Assembly (NCBI RefSeq): GCF_039839275.1
Contig: NZ_JBDOQP010000002.1
Location: 1-64,000 of the forward strand
Reading direction: 5' to 3'
Length of the DNA stretch: 64,000 bases
Source of the DNA: Aerobium sp039839275
Lineage (GTDB): Bacteria; Pseudomonadota; Alphaproteobacteria; Rhizobiales; Rhizobiaceae
Shown: positions 31,676-38,892 of the stretch, piece after piece
Position numbering within the stretch: position 1 is the stretch's first letter
Layout of the letters: the number at the start of each line of letters is the position of its first letter
Notes under the pieces: model-generated
Database searches by the model: none
Seen by the model: the letters and a program-made list of their open reading frames with translations, nothing else
Told to the model about the DNA's origin: nothing
Translations under genes and position numbers: made by a program

Positions 31676-31725
31676 CGGGACGTTTCCCGTTTCCCGATTG
31701 ACAACGGGAAATTTCCCGATATCGT
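31676..31725 (+). promoter_or_regulatory. Early right promoter overlapped by repressor operators
   Basis: TTGACA at 31698-31703, 16-bp spacer, TATCGT at 31720-31725. The perfect palindrome CGGGA-AATT-TCCCG (31705-31718) lies exactly in the spacer. A second site, CGGGA-CGTT-TCCCG, lies at 31676-31689 upstream of the -35. An extra TTTCCCG half-site is at 31690-31696. Transcription would begin near 31732 and serve the gene chain from 31761. Confidence 0.75.
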
Positions 31726-31760
31726 GACTCTCCAATCGCAATCCCGCGATGGAGAGTGTC

Positions 31761-32288
31761 ATGCAGGTTTCCCTCGGCATAGATATCGGCGCAGGCGACG
31801 ACACGTTCGGCGTCGCGCTTGTCGTCGAGGCCAGCGATGGCCGGCGCATCTGGTCGTTTTCCGGGCAAGCAAAGCCCGGCAAGGGCGGCGATCTGGCCGC
31901 TGTGATCGCCGCGCTGGAAACGGCACACAACAAGGCCTGCGACGAGTTCATCGACAGCTATGTGCTGGATGAGGCCGACAGGGAACTCGTCGACTTCTAC
32001 CACGAAACATACCCGTGGGCGACACCGCTCGGCCCCGACGCGCAGGTCTGGCTCGCTACCGGCGTTTGGCGGCCTCTAGCCGCGCAGCAAGAATCGCCTT
32101 CGACTCGGTCGCCAATCTCTGAAGCTCTCCTGCCAGTTTCGCTGCCGACAGCGGATCAAGCCGCAACGCCAGCTGGTGATGCGGGCCGAACAGGATATCG
32201 CCGCCCTCCGTCACGTAGTCCAGCCGAAGAGACGGCCAGCCGTCCGGCGTCAAGCTCGCCTCAAACGAAGCGAGATGGGGACGCGTGA
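31761..32288 (+). CDS. First gene of the right early operon, unknown function
   Basis: 175 residues from the ATG at 31761 (GGAGAG just upstream). The first ~100 residues look like a folded protein: MQVSLGIDIGAGDDTFGVALVVEASDGRR with an actin/RNase H-like 'GIDIG.GDD' beginning, then DLAAVIAALETAHNKACDEFIDSYVLDEADRELVDFYHETYPW. From about residue 100 it becomes a Ser/Pro/Ala-rich tail that is antisense to a convergent gene (32056-32319). The tail may therefore be shaped by the other strand. Confidence 0.65.
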   Translation: MQVSLGIDIGAGDDTFGVALVVEASDGRRIWSFSGQAKPGKGGDLAAVIAALETAHNKACDEFIDSYVLDEADRELVDFYHETYPWATPLGPDAQVWLATGVWRPLAAQQESPSTRSPISEALLPVSLPTADQAATPAGDAGRTGYRRPPSRSPAEETASRPASSSPQTKRDGDA

Positions 32289-32319
32289 TGGTCTTCTTCC
32301 GTTTCGAATCGCCGCTCAT
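32056..32319 (-). CDS. Small phage protein convergent with and overlapping the plus-strand gene
   Basis: 87 residues: begins MSGDSKRKKTITRPHLASF, then ASLTPDGWPSLRLDYVTEGGDILFG, HHQLALRLDPLSAAKLAGELQRLATESKAILAARLE. The strand-helix layout and GGA at a good distance before the ATG support a real gene. It is the only minus-strand gene in the right arm, and 233 nt overlap the 3' part of the preceding plus-strand gene. Function unknown. Confidence 0.6.
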   Translation of the reverse strand: MSGDSKRKKTITRPHLASFEASLTPDGWPSLRLDYVTEGGDILFGPHHQLALRLDPLSAAKLAGELQRLATESKAILAARLEAAKRR

Positions 32320-32477
32320 GGCTTTTGTCCTTTTCGATGAGCTGGTGACAGGCGCCGGAGCGGGTTGCCGCCCGCCCCGGTGCCGCAAGTCTATGCGCGC
32401 CGCCGCGCCCGTGCCGAAGCGCGCCGCCTTCCACCTCCGCAATTCACAGCTTTGACATCCAACCCATGGAGAATCCC

Positions 32478-32747
32478 ATGCAGCCTTTCATTGGTCTCGA
32501 CCCCGACCTGCCGACCTACGGCAAGATCCTGCGCCAGCAGGATGCAGCCCGGCGCCAAGAGCGCCTCGCACCCCTGCCGCCCCTCAAGGATCGTGTGGCG
32601 GAAGCCATGCGCGAGATCGCCGCGATCCGTGGCTCGTGCGATCGTGAAGACCTCGAGCTCCGCTTCCCCGACGAGGATCTGACAGACGCTGTCCTGACGA
32701 GCGCGAAGAAGCTCGCCGGCCGCACGTCCCAGCGGAGGGTCGCGTGA
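32478..32747 (+). CDS. Small phage protein, unknown
   Basis: 89 residues from the ATG at 32478, selected because GGAG lies 6 nt before it. MQPFIGLDPDLPTYGKILRQQDAARRQERLAPLPPLKDRVAEAMREIAAIRG then SCDREDLELRFPDEDL, mostly helical, with 'CDREDL...FP..DL' resembling a short winged-helix end. It could be a small DNA-binding protein. Followed by TGATG coupling to the next gene. Confidence 0.6.
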   Translation: MQPFIGLDPDLPTYGKILRQQDAARRQERLAPLPPLKDRVAEAMREIAAIRGSCDREDLELRFPDEDLTDAVLTSAKKLAGRTSQRRVA

Positions 32748-32983
32748 TGGACACGCGCTTCCCCGCCCCCACGCGGCCCGGCGGCCACATCGTCGCCGGC
32801 CATTTCGACGGCGAAGGCCTCCAGGCCGAGATCAACCGCGCCGCCGTTGCCAACGCCTTCAGCAGCGTCGGCATGCAGATCCTCATCATCCTCGCCGCCT
32901 GCCTCGGCATGGCCGTCACGCTGATGCTCGGCGTCGACCAGATGAAGGCCTACGACGCGGCGCTGGCCTGCGCGGGAGTCTGA
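32747..32983 (+). CDS. Small single-pass membrane protein
   Basis: 78 residues from the ATG at 32747. A polar N-terminus (~35 residues) leads into one membrane helix (residues ~42-65, VGMQILIILAACLGMAVTLMLG) and a short tail. Coupled to the preceding gene by TGATG. No family recognised. Confidence 0.6.
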   Translation: MDTRFPAPTRPGGHIVAGHFDGEGLQAEINRAAVANAFSSVGMQILIILAACLGMAVTLMLGVDQMKAYDAALACAGV

Positions 32984-32987
32984 GGCG

Positions 32988-33416
32988 ATGGCAAGGATCT
33001 ATCTCGCTTCGTCCTGGCGCAATCCGCACCAGCCATGGATGGTCGACCTGCTTCGGCAAGATGGCCACCAGGTCTATGACTTCCGCAATCCGCCCCATTC
33101 GACCGGCTTCTCGTGGAGCGACATCGGGCTGGATGCGAAGGCGTGCACGGCCGAGGAGTATCGCCACGCGCTGCTCACCCATCCTCGCGCCGCCCAAGGC
33201 TTCAACGCCGATTTCGCCGCGATGCGATGGGCCGATACCTGCCTGCTCGTCTTGCCGTGCGGCCGGTCTGCCCACCTTGAGCTCGGCTGGATGGCCGGCG
33301 CTGGAAAGCGAACGGTAATCCTGACGCAGGACGGCGAAGAGCCCGAGCTCATGGCGCTGCTGGCCGACAAGATATGCATCAGCCCTGACGAAGTCCGCCA
33401 AGAGATGAGGCGCTGA
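32988..33416 (+). CDS. Nucleoside 2-deoxyribosyltransferase-like protein
   Basis: 142 residues. The pattern MARIYLASSWRNPHQPWMVDLLRQDGHQVYDFRNP, a middle DFAAMRWADTCLLVLPCGRSAHLELGWMAGAGKRTVILTQDG, matches the nucleoside deoxyribosyltransferase fold, with the 'D..D..V...G..A..E.G' nucleotide part and probable nucleophile Glu in AHLELGW. In phages such proteins are taken as nucleotide salvage or base-exchange enzymes. The exact substrate is not known. Four nt after the membrane protein gene. Confidence 0.8.
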   Translation: MARIYLASSWRNPHQPWMVDLLRQDGHQVYDFRNPPHSTGFSWSDIGLDAKACTAEEYRHALLTHPRAAQGFNADFAAMRWADTCLLVLPCGRSAHLELGWMAGAGKRTVILTQDGEEPELMALLADKICISPDEVRQEMRR

Positions 33417-33418
33417 TT

Positions 33419-33736
33419 ATGATCGCCCGCCCCGCCTTCAACCCCGCCGAGCCCTTCGACGCGGTCGCCAATCTCGCCAAGCGCGAGGTGGCCCATGCCG
33501 GCGTGCTGATCACCCAGCGCCCGGAATACAAGGCCGCCGAAGCGGATGACGTCGATGTCGGCGAGGCTGTCATGGCCGGCGCGCTGACGGCGGTCTGCGG
33601 CATCGTCATGTCCCATTTCAAGGAAAGCGACGAGGCCCACGCGGCGATCCTCGCCGCCATGGCCGACTACCTGCCGCAAGCGATCGACCAGGCGCGCTCG
33701 ATCCTCGGCCTGCCGCCATTGCCGGAGGCGAAGTGA
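33419..33736 (+). CDS. Small helical phage protein, unknown
   Basis: 105 residues, starting 2 nt after the previous stop. AFNPAEPFDAVANLAKREVAHAGVLITQRPEYKAAEADDVDVGEAVMAGALTAVCGIVMSHFKESDEAHAAILAAMADYLPQAIDQARSILGLPPL: all-helical, no motif. The second half resembles a small four-helix bundle. Confidence 0.55.
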   Translation: MIARPAFNPAEPFDAVANLAKREVAHAGVLITQRPEYKAAEADDVDVGEAVMAGALTAVCGIVMSHFKESDEAHAAILAAMADYLPQAIDQARSILGLPPLPEAK

Positions 33737-33936
33737 TGAAAGTGAAGATGGCTGAATCGATCAACGTATTTCTGTGCGACCACTGCGCAGCCGTTCACAT
33801 CGGCATGTGGCGCAACGGCAAGATGTTCGCCGAGGCAATCCCGAACGATGCGGAAGCGGTTGCCCGCGACCTTCTCCGCACCATCGCCGAGAGCAAGACG
33901 CTTCAGGCCGCCTCCCCGGTGGGGAGGAAACACTGA
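33736..33936 (+). CDS. Small phage protein with CDHC motif, unknown
   Basis: 66 residues from the ATG at 33736 (TGATG coupling with the previous stop). SINVFLCDHCAAVHIGMWRNGKMFAEAIPNDAEAVARDLL: a single C..C pair plus a His may bind zinc. The strand-turn-strand beginning followed by a helix is typical of small phage accessory proteins. Coupled to the next gene by TGATG. Confidence 0.55.
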   Translation: MKVKMAESINVFLCDHCAAVHIGMWRNGKMFAEAIPNDAEAVARDLLRTIAESKTLQAASPVGRKH

Positions 33937-34973
33937 TGGCCGAGACATCCACCATTGAATGGACCGACGCCACGTGGAACCCGATTACCGGCTGTTCGAT
34001 CGTCTCGCCCGGCTGCACCAACTGCTATGCGATGAAGCTTGCAGGCACCCGCCTCAAGCATCATCCGAGCCGCGAGGGCCTGACGATCGTGCCCAAGGCA
34101 AGAGGCGCGGAGGGCGGCACGCCCGACAGGGACAGGAAGAAATCTCCTGTATGGAACGGCAAGGTGCGGCTGAATACTGATTGGCTCGACCAGCCGCTGC
34201 GCTGGAAGCGCCCGCGCATGATCTTCGTGTGCGCGCATGGCGACCTGTTCCACGAGAGCGTGCCCGACGAGTGGATCCTCGATGTCTTCACCGTCATGGC
34301 CGCAGCGCCGCAGCACACCTTCCAGGTGCTCACCAAACGCGGCGAGCGCATGCACGACTTCGTCAGCCGGCCCGATCTGCTCGAAGACATCTATGCCAAT
34401 TGGTACACGTTCAGCGGCAGCGCGCCCGAGGTGTGGAGCTGGCCGCTGCACAATGTCTGGCTCGGATGCTCGGCCGAGGATCAGAAGCGCTATGACGAGC
34501 GCCGGTATTGGCTGGATCATACGCCGGCGGCGGTGAAGTTCTGGAGCATCGAGCCGATGCTCGGGCCGATCGACATGAAGATCGAGTTCGTGAAGCCGGA
34601 CTGGGTCATCGTCGGCGGCGAGAGCGGCGACGGCGCCCGCCCGATGCATACGGACTGGGCACGATCGCTCCGCGACCAGTGTGCCTCATCAGGGGTCCCG
34701 TTCTTCTTCAAGCAGTGGGGCGAATATCTTCCAGTCGGACAGGTCCTGCCTGGGTTCGGCCGGGTGCATGGCGGAACTGCCGTGGTGCCCGGGCGGATGA
34801 AGCTGCACTATGGCGGCACGCCGACCCAGCCGCCGCAGCACCTCTATGCCGATCGCGGCGTCGACGTCGCCGCCACACCCGATGGCGCGCTCACATTCGG
34901 CGTCGGCAAGAAGGCCGCAGGCCGCCTGCTCGACGGCGTCGAGCACAACGGCATGCCGGAGGCGGCACGATGA
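33936..34973 (+). CDS. Phage Gp37/Gp68 family protein (DUF5131), radical-SAM-like
   Basis: 345 residues from the ATG at 33936 (GGGGAGGA upstream). Hallmarks: IEWTDATWNPITGCSIVSPGCTNCYAMKLAG, with a Cys triad (C-x7-C-x2-C) that could hold an iron-sulfur cluster, RMIFVCAHGDLFHESVPDEWI, FQVLTKRGERM, VWLGCSAEDQ, KFWSIEPMLGPID, WVIVGGESGDGARP, and PFFFKQWGEY. This is the Gp37/Gp68 (DUF5131) family, common in actinophages and proteobacterial prophages and distantly related in layout to spore photoproduct lyase. Reaction unknown; a DNA lesion or base modification role is possible. Confidence 0.9.
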   Translation: MAETSTIEWTDATWNPITGCSIVSPGCTNCYAMKLAGTRLKHHPSREGLTIVPKARGAEGGTPDRDRKKSPVWNGKVRLNTDWLDQPLRWKRPRMIFVCAHGDLFHESVPDEWILDVFTVMAAAPQHTFQVLTKRGERMHDFVSRPDLLEDIYANWYTFSGSAPEVWSWPLHNVWLGCSAEDQKRYDERRYWLDHTPAAVKFWSIEPMLGPIDMKIEFVKPDWVIVGGESGDGARPMHTDWARSLRDQCASSGVPFFFKQWGEYLPVGQVLPGFGRVHGGTAVVPGRMKLHYGGTPTQPPQHLYADRGVDVAATPDGALTFGVGKKAAGRLLDGVEHNGMPEAAR

Positions 34974-35248
34974 GCATCATCCGCCACGGCACCCGCCTGG
35001 AGGTCGCCTGCGACACCTGCCCGGCCAGCTACCCGAACACCTATGCCGCCGAAGACTTCGGGGTGATGGTCGCCGACGCCAAGTCCGCCGGCTGGATCTT
35101 CCTGAAGGCTGGCCCCAAGCGCGACGAGAAGGACACGTCGGATCTCTTCGGTTCCGCTCCCCGCGTCGCCGTCGGCAAGGCCGAGGAGCCCTTCGGTCAC
35201 ACCTGCCCTGCCTGCGCGAACCCGCTGCCAAGGAAAGGATTGTTCTGA
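34970..35248 (+). CDS. Small zinc-ribbon-like phage protein
   Basis: 92 residues, ATGA overlap with the previous gene and GGAGG upstream. LEVACDTCPASYPNTYAAEDFGVMVADAKSAGWIFLKAG then an insert and HTCPACANPLPRKG: two CxxC knuckles that could bind one zinc. Similar small zinc proteins are frequent in phage early operons. Function unknown. Confidence 0.65.
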   Translation: MSIIRHGTRLEVACDTCPASYPNTYAAEDFGVMVADAKSAGWIFLKAGPKRDEKDTSDLFGSAPRVAVGKAEEPFGHTCPACANPLPRKGLF

Positions 35249-35454
35249 TGCGGCCATCCTTCTCGTCAATCCTCGGCTCGCTGCTCGCGATCGCGGCGGC
35301 AGCCGAAGCTGTTGACGCGCCACCGCGCCCGTCAAGACCGCCGCGCCCAGCCCGCCGGCAGGCGCCGATCGACGGCAGCCCCGTTATCGATACCACACCA
35401 GAAGGCAAGCGCGCCCGTCGCCGCCGCCTTGCCCGCACCGGAGGGCAGGAGTAA
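35248..35454 (+). CDS. Small Pro/Arg-rich phage protein
   Basis: 68 residues, TGATG coupling with the previous gene. A hydrophobic start (SSILGSLLAIAAAAEAVDAPP) could be a weak signal peptide or helix; the rest is Arg/Pro-rich (PRPSRPPRPARRQ) and probably unstructured. Ends TGGQE. The end of this gene carries a 22-bp repeat shared with the next gene. Confidence 0.5.
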   Translation: MRPSFSSILGSLLAIAAAAEAVDAPPRPSRPPRPARRQAPIDGSPVIDTTPEGKRARRRRLARTGGQE

Positions 35455-35734
35455 TGGCCTACGGCGACTATGACGGCCCGGACAAGCCAGACAAGGGCGT
35501 GGAAGGCGGCAGTTGCAACCGCGCCCGCTGCCAAGCCTCCCCCGCCAATTGGTTCAACCACGGCTCGTTCGCTTGGTATTGCGACGACTGCCGCATCCAG
35601 ATCCAGTTCGATCATGTCAATCTTCGCGGATGGGACAGAAACCATCGACCCGATTGCGGTCATGGCCAATTCGAAACGCGCGAAATGATGACCGAACGCG
35701 CCAACCGCTCAAGCACCGGAGGGCAGGAGTAATG
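35435..35734 (+). repeat. Duplicated 22-bp stop-RBS-start cassette
   Basis: An identical 22-bp sequence starting GCACCGGAGGGCAGG and ending TAATG lies at 35435-35456 and 35713-35734, each holding the last codons (TGGQE), stop, ribosome site and overlapping start of the next gene. A 10-bp partial copy (GCACCGGAGG) precedes the gene at 36165. Suggests module duplication or recombination at translational junctions. Confidence 0.8.
35454..35732 (+). CDS. Cys/His-rich small phage protein
   Basis: 92 residues, TAATG overlap with the previous stop. C20-region CNRARCQASPANWFNHGSFAWYCDDCRIQIQFDHVNL then HRPDCGHGQF: about six Cys and three His, plausible for one or two zinc sites. The same ending TGGQE as the preceding gene. 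Recurs in rhizobial prophages as an uncharacterised protein. Confidence 0.65.
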   Translation: MAYGDYDGPDKPDKGVEGGSCNRARCQASPANWFNHGSFAWYCDDCRIQIQFDHVNLRGWDRNHRPDCGHGQFETREMMTERANRSSTGGQE

Positions 35735-36172
35735 CGCGCGTGGTCCCATTTCTCTCCCGAAGAGATCGAGCGCCGACGACAGGCTTCGGTCGCGGCGATG
35801 ACAGAGTTCAAGCGAGCGGAGTTCGAGCACTGGCACCAAGCGTGGCGCGACCGGCTCTATTGGTCGATCGGACAATGCTGCGCAGGATGCGATCATTGGA
35901 TCAGTGACGGCGGCGGGAAATCAGGACAGTGCTCGGCTGCTGGGATCGTTTCTGGCGGCCAAGTTCTGAAATCCATGGGCATCACGTCTGCGTCCTTTTT
36001 GCCGAGCCCAGGGTTCCCCTATTCCGAGGCTTCATTTCATTGCGGCAAGTTCAAAGACGATTTTGACTGGTCAACCCTCGACTGGGAATACCTGTCGTCA
36101 ATAGGGGCCGTCCGACACGGCGCGCTCCGCAATAAACCAACGACCACCCGCACCGGAGGCTCCCATGGATAA
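35732..36172 (+). CDS. Cys-rich phage protein, unknown
   Basis: 146 residues from the ATG at 35732 (TAATG overlap). A helical N-terminal part (FSPEEIERRRQASVAAMTEFKRAEFEHWHQAW) precedes CCAGCDHWISDGGGKSGQCSAAGI and FHCGKFKDDFDW, a four-Cys zinc-like arrangement. The protein is complete and ends 8 nt inside the next gene. No known family. Confidence 0.6.
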   Translation: MRAWSHFSPEEIERRRQASVAAMTEFKRAEFEHWHQAWRDRLYWSIGQCCAGCDHWISDGGGKSGQCSAAGIVSGGQVLKSMGITSASFLPSPGFPYSEASFHCGKFKDDFDWSTLDWEYLSSIGAVRHGALRNKPTTTRTGGSHG

Positions 36173-37319
36173 GCTCACCCAGGCGCGAGAGGCGCTGAAC
36201 TGGTACGCGGAACAGGCTGACGCCATGCACCGCTATATGACCGCCAAGCCGCCTAACGATACCGGCATGGTCGCGGTTGCGCATGCTCTCTCGTTGGATT
36301 TCGGGAAGCGCGCCACCGACGCCATCTCCGCCCTCTCAGATGGTGAAGCGGTGGAGCCAGTGGCGCAATTCCTGCCCATGGAAGATGGCGAGTTCAACGG
36401 CAACATCGTTCCGGAAGGATGCACCGGATCGGCGCTGGTATTCAGCGAAGGCGTTTTGCACGTCGGCAAGGACGGCAGCGGATACATCGCCATTGACGAG
36501 GAACATTTCAATCTTGAGGATGATCGCTGCGAAGGACCAGACGGTCCGGAAGGCAGCGTTCATTGGATCACCCGCTTTCCGCCCGGTGAACTGCAAGCAC
36601 TGCGAGATTTCTTGAATGGCGTTCCGCGCGCCTCCCATGGCGCGGTGAGGGTCAGTAAGGTCGCTGTTGCTGGATGGAACGCCTGCCGCAAAAGCATCTA
36701 TGCTGTCTGCGAAGATGTTCAATCCGAAGCGGATCGACTGCAACTATCTTCCAAGCCCGGCACGGCGAGCGAAGAGCAGCACGCGAAGGGGTACTACGCT
36801 GGGTCGCGCTACGCCGCCAAGTCGATCGCGAGAGGCTTCTGCGCCATGGATGCCCGTGATGATGACAACCTTGTCGCCGCTCTCGCCAGCCTAGAGCCAG
36901 CCGCACCGAAGACCGATATTCGCAAGCTGATAGCCGATGTCGAGGCGGGCCGCGTCGATGGCTTCCTTGACCACGAAACGGAGCCGAACGATACGGCCCT
37001 CGCCTGCCCGTATTGCGACGGCTCTGGCCACAAGGACGATGTTTCCCCACCCACCGGCAAGGATGCCGTACAGGCGGTGACGGAGGAATGGCCGGTCGCG
37101 CCGCATGGTTGGACGGTATCTCCGCCAAGTTACCATTCATTCCCGCTGTACGTGAGCCGGATAGGCGGCGAATGGTATCTTCGCCGGCACCACGACGTTG
37201 CCGGCGTTTCAAGCACCATCAGCGTTCATGACACAGCGAAGGCCGCCCTCGCCGCCGTTCTCCAGCAGAAGGAGACGGGCCGCCACGGCGCAGATGTTCT
37301 GGAAGGCACCGAGAAATGA
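36165..37319 (+). CDS. Large uncharacterised phage protein
   Basis: 384 residues from the ATG at 36165, preceded by GGAGG within the partial cassette repeat. It looks like a composite of short modules often found in phage accessory proteins: an N-terminal helical part (LTQAREALNWYAEQADAMHRYM), a beta part (NIVPEGCTGSALVFSEGVLHV...GYIAI), a helical middle with FKG-like AKGYYAGSRYAAKSIARGFCAM, a zinc-ribbon-like LACPYCDGSGH and a terminal block WYLRRHHDVAGVSSTISVHDTAKAALAAVLQQ. No enzyme motif. It could be a patchwork of recombined small genes. Confidence 0.6.
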   Translation: MDKLTQAREALNWYAEQADAMHRYMTAKPPNDTGMVAVAHALSLDFGKRATDAISALSDGEAVEPVAQFLPMEDGEFNGNIVPEGCTGSALVFSEGVLHVGKDGSGYIAIDEEHFNLEDDRCEGPDGPEGSVHWITRFPPGELQALRDFLNGVPRASHGAVRVSKVAVAGWNACRKSIYAVCEDVQSEADRLQLSSKPGTASEEQHAKGYYAGSRYAAKSIARGFCAMDARDDDNLVAALASLEPAAPKTDIRKLIADVEAGRVDGFLDHETEPNDTALACPYCDGSGHKDDVSPPTGKDAVQAVTEEWPVAPHGWTVSPPSYHSFPLYVSRIGGEWYLRRHHDVAGVSSTISVHDTAKAALAAVLQQKETGRHGADVLEGTEK

Positions 37320-37693
37320 CGCAGCCCATCGGCGACGACGAACCCGTCACTCTGGCCGAGGCGTGCCGGCTGTTCTTCGGCGGCCGGCTTACGCCGTCGG
37401 CGCTGCGCACCGAGGCCGCGAAAGGAAACCTTGACATAATCCAGATCGCCCGAAAGGATTTCGTCACCCGCCGCGCGATCGAGGAGATGAAGAGCAGATG
37501 CCTCGTAAGCCGAGCCCGCCCCGCCTCTGGCTCCGGCCAGACACCGCCATGTGGGTCATCAAGGACCGCACCCGGCGCATCGGCACAGGATGCGGTGAGG
37601 CTGATGCTGAAGCAGCGCAAAGAGCGCTCGCGGAATACATCGCCGGCAAATACGAAATCCCCCGCGGCGGTCGTGCCTCTGAAATCACGATAG
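37316..37693 (+). CDS. Excisionase-like helix-turn-helix protein
   Basis: 125 residues. The first ~62 residues (EPVTLAEACRLFFGGRLTPSALRTEAAKGNLDIIQIARKDFVTRRAIEEM) form a MerR/excisionase-type winged helix-turn-helix. The C-terminal half is Ser/Arg-rich with ASAQDAVRLMLKQRK; this tail overlaps the integrase gene by 196 nt in another frame, as is common for this protein type in rhizobial phages. It probably bends att DNA and directs excision. ATGA overlap with the preceding gene. Confidence 0.75.
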   Translation: MTQPIGDDEPVTLAEACRLFFGGRLTPSALRTEAAKGNLDIIQIARKDFVTRRAIEEMKSRCLVSRARPASGSGQTPPCGSSRTAPGASAQDAVRLMLKQRKERSRNTSPANTKSPAAVVPLKSR

Positions 37694-38607
37694 GCGACGT
37701 CGTCGGCGTCTACCTGCAGGAGAAGGCAGACGCCACGTCGCGGCCGAAAGAGACCGAGCAAGCGATCGCCCGTCTCAACGATTATTTCGGCACGATGACC
37801 GTGTCGGAGATCAAGGGCAGGACCTGCCGCGACTTCGCCGCTCATCGCAAGACGCCGGCCGGCGCAAGGCGCGACCTGGAAACCCTGCGCGCCGCCATCC
37901 GCTACTATCACAAGGAATACGGGCTCGACGTCGTGCCGGCGCTGACGCTGCCCGACAAGAGCACCCCGCGCGAGATCTACCTGACGCGCACGGAAGCCGC
38001 CGCCCTGCTTTGGGCATGCCTCGGCTGGCAAAAGGTCGACGTCGGGACCGGCGCAAATGCCTACCAGAAGTGGGAAAGACGGCGATACCACCGGGCCAAC
38101 CATCTCGCCCGACTGGTGCTCATCGGGCTCTACACCGGCACGCGTCCGGGCGCGATCAAGTCCCTACAGTGGATCCGCAACACCGAGGGCGGCTGGGTCG
38201 ATATCGATCGCGGAATCATCTTCCGCCGCGCCGAGGGCGAGCGCGTGGCCCACAACAAGCGCAAGCCGCCGGTCAAGATCGCCCGTAAGCTTCTTGCCCA
38301 CATGAAGCGCTGGAAGAGGCTCGACGGCTGGAAGGACGGCGCGGTCGGCATCCGCCCCGTCGTGCATTATTTCGGCAAGCCGCTGGTCAAGGAGAACAAG
38401 GCGTTCCGCGCCGCGATCGCCGCAGCCGGCCTGCCCGGCGCGGTCACGCCGCATGTGCTTCGCCACACGCGCGGCACGTGGCTGGCCCAGAAGAACGTGC
38501 CGTCGCACCAGGCCGCCGCATCGCTGGGCCTCACCGTCGAGGAATACGAGCGCACCTACCTGCACAACGACCCCGACTTCCAGAAATCGGCCGCCGACGC
38601 CTATTGA
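37498..38607 (+). CDS. int: Tyrosine-type site-specific integrase
   Basis: 369 residues. Core-binding domain at residues ~60-140, catalytic domain from ~160: R216 in LYTGTRPGA, H319-x2-R322 in TPHVLRHTRGTW, and nucleophile Y354 in ERTYLHNDPD. All needed residues are present. It recombines phage attP with a tRNA gene 3' end, consistent with the tRNA fragment 118 nt downstream. The start ATG at 37498 lies within the excisionase-like gene, so both are made from one mRNA and their ratio can be set by translation. Confidence 0.95.
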   Translation: MPRKPSPPRLWLRPDTAMWVIKDRTRRIGTGCGEADAEAAQRALAEYIAGKYEIPRGGRASEITIGDVVGVYLQEKADATSRPKETEQAIARLNDYFGTMTVSEIKGRTCRDFAAHRKTPAGARRDLETLRAAIRYYHKEYGLDVVPALTLPDKSTPREIYLTRTEAAALLWACLGWQKVDVGTGANAYQKWERRRYHRANHLARLVLIGLYTGTRPGAIKSLQWIRNTEGGWVDIDRGIIFRRAEGERVAHNKRKPPVKIARKLLAHMKRWKRLDGWKDGAVGIRPVVHYFGKPLVKENKAFRAAIAAAGLPGAVTPHVLRHTRGTWLAQKNVPSHQAAASLGLTVEEYERTYLHNDPDFQKSAADAY

Positions 38608-38724
38608 GAACGGAAACGGCACGGCGGACCGAAACCGGACCGATACAGCCCGATAGACCGGAACAGAACGCGATCAACCGGCATCGGCCGCCCCGGATTT
38701 CATGGGTTTCTGTTGGGTTCCCCG

Positions 38725-38771
38725 TTTTCGGGACGAGGGGGTCGCAGGTTCAAATCCTGCCACTCCGACCA
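38725..38771 (+). other. attR: 3' part of a tRNA-Pro(CGG)-like gene
   Basis: From the anticodon loop onward the sequence is tRNA-like: loop TTCGGGA (anticodon CGG), a T-arm GCAGG-TTCAAAT-CCTGC, acceptor 3' strand CACTCCG, discriminator A and CCA at 38769-38771. Upstream of 38725 the D-arm and 5' acceptor are absent; the sequence is phage-like instead. This is the duplicated core at the integrase end. The complete tRNA should be at the left prophage end outside the window. Confidence 0.82.
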
Positions 38772-38892
38772 GCATTTCCTTTCTCGCCAGACAATACCTC
38801 GCCCGTTGCCGTCTCACGCATCAGGTGCGTTGTCATTCGATGTGCAGCCTGTAGTCTGCACCTAAGGGCGATGCGTCCCGCGGAGGCACGAT

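Larger units (their letters stand above)
1..38771. mobile_element. Integrated HK97-like siphophage (right part; left end outside window)
   Basis: A contiguous block of phage genes: terminase, portal, protease, capsid, connectors, tube, tail chaperones and tape measure on the minus strand, an early/replication operon also on the minus strand, a divergent repressor pair at about 30.2 kb, and an excisionase/integrase pair ending at 38607. It stops at a tRNA 3' fragment (38725-38771). Tape measure length control implies a long non-contractile tail. No sheath gene is seen. The lysis genes and distal tail genes must lie left of position 1. All recognised structural and early genes are intact, so the prophage could be functional, but half of the evidence (the other end) is missing. 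Confidence 0.93.

Noticed and set aside
38725..38771. Functional tRNA gene at the prophage right end
   Set aside because: Only the part from anticodon loop to CCA is present; the D-arm and 5' acceptor strand are missing upstream.
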